Shown here in pieces: positions 62,956 to 64,000 of a DNA stretch of 64,000 nt (positions within the stretch are counted from its first letter, which is position 1; each line of letters starts with the position of its first letter). The position numbers and the translations under genes are program-made. The notes beneath the pieces are model-generated. The model had not been told where the DNA came from, searched no databases, and was given only the letters and a program-made list of their open reading frames with translations. Source of the stretch: a virus; IMG/VR virus record IMGVR_UViG_3300044623_001154, positions 1 through 64,000 of that record. One strand, given 5' to 3'.

Positions 62956-63957
62956 ATGTCACAAGAAGACCAATACAATATAAGTTTTATAAGTCGAATA
63001 TTAAAGAATAATACCTTTGGATATGACGGACTTACTTTTGATGATTCATATTCCACTAAAAAAATGGAGGGACACATTAATTATGTTGTTGATGAGATTA
63101 TTGACATTAAAAACAAGATAGTTGTTGGTGATTGGATGCCCGTAATCTATCTGAATATTTCAATTGTTGGTGGTGATGTTGATTATTTAAGTCGGTTAAA
63201 ACAAATTAAAACTATATTGGATTATGACCAATTTAACAACATTATACGACTTTTTTCAAGACAAATGATTAATGTTATCAAACATGATATTGAAGGAGTT
63301 TTAAAAAGTAGAATTGGATTTGATGGAATTGTTAATATTGAAAACATTGATGTGGTTACTGATGAAGTTAATAATTTATTAGAAGGTAAAATGAATAGAC
63401 ACGCAATTAGAACAATTGTAAAAGATATTGTTAAAGTATTAAAAACCAAAGGTGATGGGGAATATGCCTTACCTGAAGACATTAGTGATGATATGACATA
63501 TGAATTCATTAATGGTCCTAAAAATATTACAGTTGAACTTGTGATTAGACCTAATGAAGATGTGAAAACATTTTTAGTTAATGGTAATTATGTTAAACAC
63601 GAAGACACCATTGAAGTTCTTATTGTGTATAACCCTAATGGGGACATTAAAAAAATGATGTATGATATTATTGGTGAGTTAAATGATTTAATTGCCCATG
63701 AATTAGAACATTACAATCAATATACTACAGGTGAATATGATTTTGAAGATGATGAAAAAAGTGAGGAATCATTACATTATTATACAAAACCATATGAAAT
63801 AAAGGCCCAAGTTAAAGGTTTTAAAAGATTATCTAAAGTAAGACGAATTCCGTTGGAATCTGTAATTAGAAATTGGTTCGAAACCCATCCTGATATTCAC
63901 ACACTAAATCAAAGAGACCAAGAAACAGTAATCAACACATTATTACAAAACGTGTAA
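62956..63957 (+). CDS. Zinc metallopeptidase-like protein (333 aa)
   Basis: Residues 1-200: helical and beta regions unlike known families. The peptidase core ELNDLIAHELEHYNQYTTGEYD has HExxH (HELEH), and KPYEIKAQVKGFKRLSKV gives a likely downstream Glu ligand. C-terminal SVIRNWFETHPDIHTL matches the W-F module. A TATTTAT box (about 62930-62937) lies about 19 nt upstream. Perhaps a prohead or effector protease; not assigned. Confidence 0.83.
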   Translation: MSQEDQYNISFISRILKNNTFGYDGLTFDDSYSTKKMEGHINYVVDEIIDIKNKIVVGDWMPVIYLNISIVGGDVDYLSRLKQIKTILDYDQFNNIIRLFSRQMINVIKHDIEGVLKSRIGFDGIVNIENIDVVTDEVNNLLEGKMNRHAIRTIVKDIVKVLKTKGDGEYALPEDISDDMTYEFINGPKNITVELVIRPNEDVKTFLVNGNYVKHEDTIEVLIVYNPNGDIKKMMYDIIGELNDLIAHELEHYNQYTTGEYDFEDDEKSEESLHYYTKPYEIKAQVKGFKRLSKVRRIPLESVIRNWFETHPDIHTLNQRDQETVINTLLQNV

Positions 63958-64000
63958 CTATTTCAATTTATCCATTAATTTTTTAATAAAAACACTTAAA
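63958..64000 (-). CDS. C-terminal tail of a possible minus-strand gene
   Basis: The minus strand reads LSVFIKKLMDKLK followed by TAG directly beside the stop of the plus-strand gene, and stays open to the window edge. Too short to be sure. Confidence 0.3.
   Translation of the reverse strand, partial: LSVFIKKLMDKLK

Noticed and set aside
1-64000. Prophage or chromosomal island
   Set aside because: No integrase, attachment repeat or housekeeping chromosomal genes are visible; gene density and lysis genes fit a phage genome. An integrase outside the window cannot be excluded.

Overview
The window looks like part of a large virulent phage of a Bacteroidota host (probably a flavobacterium-like host). 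It is AT-rich (about one third G+C by eye). Genes are short and tightly packed, with many ATGA overlaps. There are no Shine-Dalgarno-like sites. Several promoters carry the Bacteroidota -7 box TAnnTTTG, and several cargo genes (zinc-less Sir2, SlyD-type FKBP, a secreted protein with a T9SS-like C-terminus) resemble Bacteroidota genes. No terminase, capsid, tail or polymerase gene lies in these 64 kb and I saw no tRNA, so the phage assignment rests on gene style, lysis genes and virion-type leaders.

Layout. 0-6.2 kb: small genes, a lipoprotein, an orphan response regulator and a protein built from nine 22-residue repeats. 6.2-8.8 kb: sparse regulatory DNA with TGACAnnnTGTCA palindromes, GTTATYAAC elements, a candidate structured RNA and a C-rich tract, broken by a few small genes. 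8.8-33 kb: about 50 small, mostly plus-strand genes, many starting with one of a few related leader peptides (MKxIITE; MKKVIRLTESDL...; ending in hydrophobic-x-Glu). Their bodies are often unrelated or mosaic, with fusions and duplications. Hsp20 and a CAP-domain secreted protein lie here too. 33-43 kb: secreted proteins (T9SS-like adhesin, NUC1 nuclease), Sir2, thymidylate synthase, an orphan ABC membrane domain and many short genes. 43-50 kb: lysis and cell-wall genes (two transglycosylases, GH19 endolysin), SlyD-like FKBP, metallophosphoesterase. 50-64 kb: hybrid-architecture histidine kinase, response regulator, DnaK, two HAD phosphatases, P-loop kinase, LETM1/cupin protein, acyl-CoA thioesterase and metallopeptidases.

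How it fits together. The strongest signal is the leader family: at least 34 proteins of different content share short N-termini ending in (I/L)xE. That is the cleavage consensus of T4-type prohead proteases and resembles the capsid-targeting sequence of T4 internal head proteins. Many of these genes follow a second promoter-like box, TATTTAT, placed either 4-5 or 14-16 nt before ATG; the short spacing implies leaderless mRNA. I infer a late-expressed set of virion-packaged, probably injected proteins, including a transglycosylase and a metalloprotease. Genes with host-like TAnnTTTG or TTGACA/TATAAT promoters are instead mainly chaperones, metabolic enzymes and secreted cargo. Function is unknown for most small proteins.
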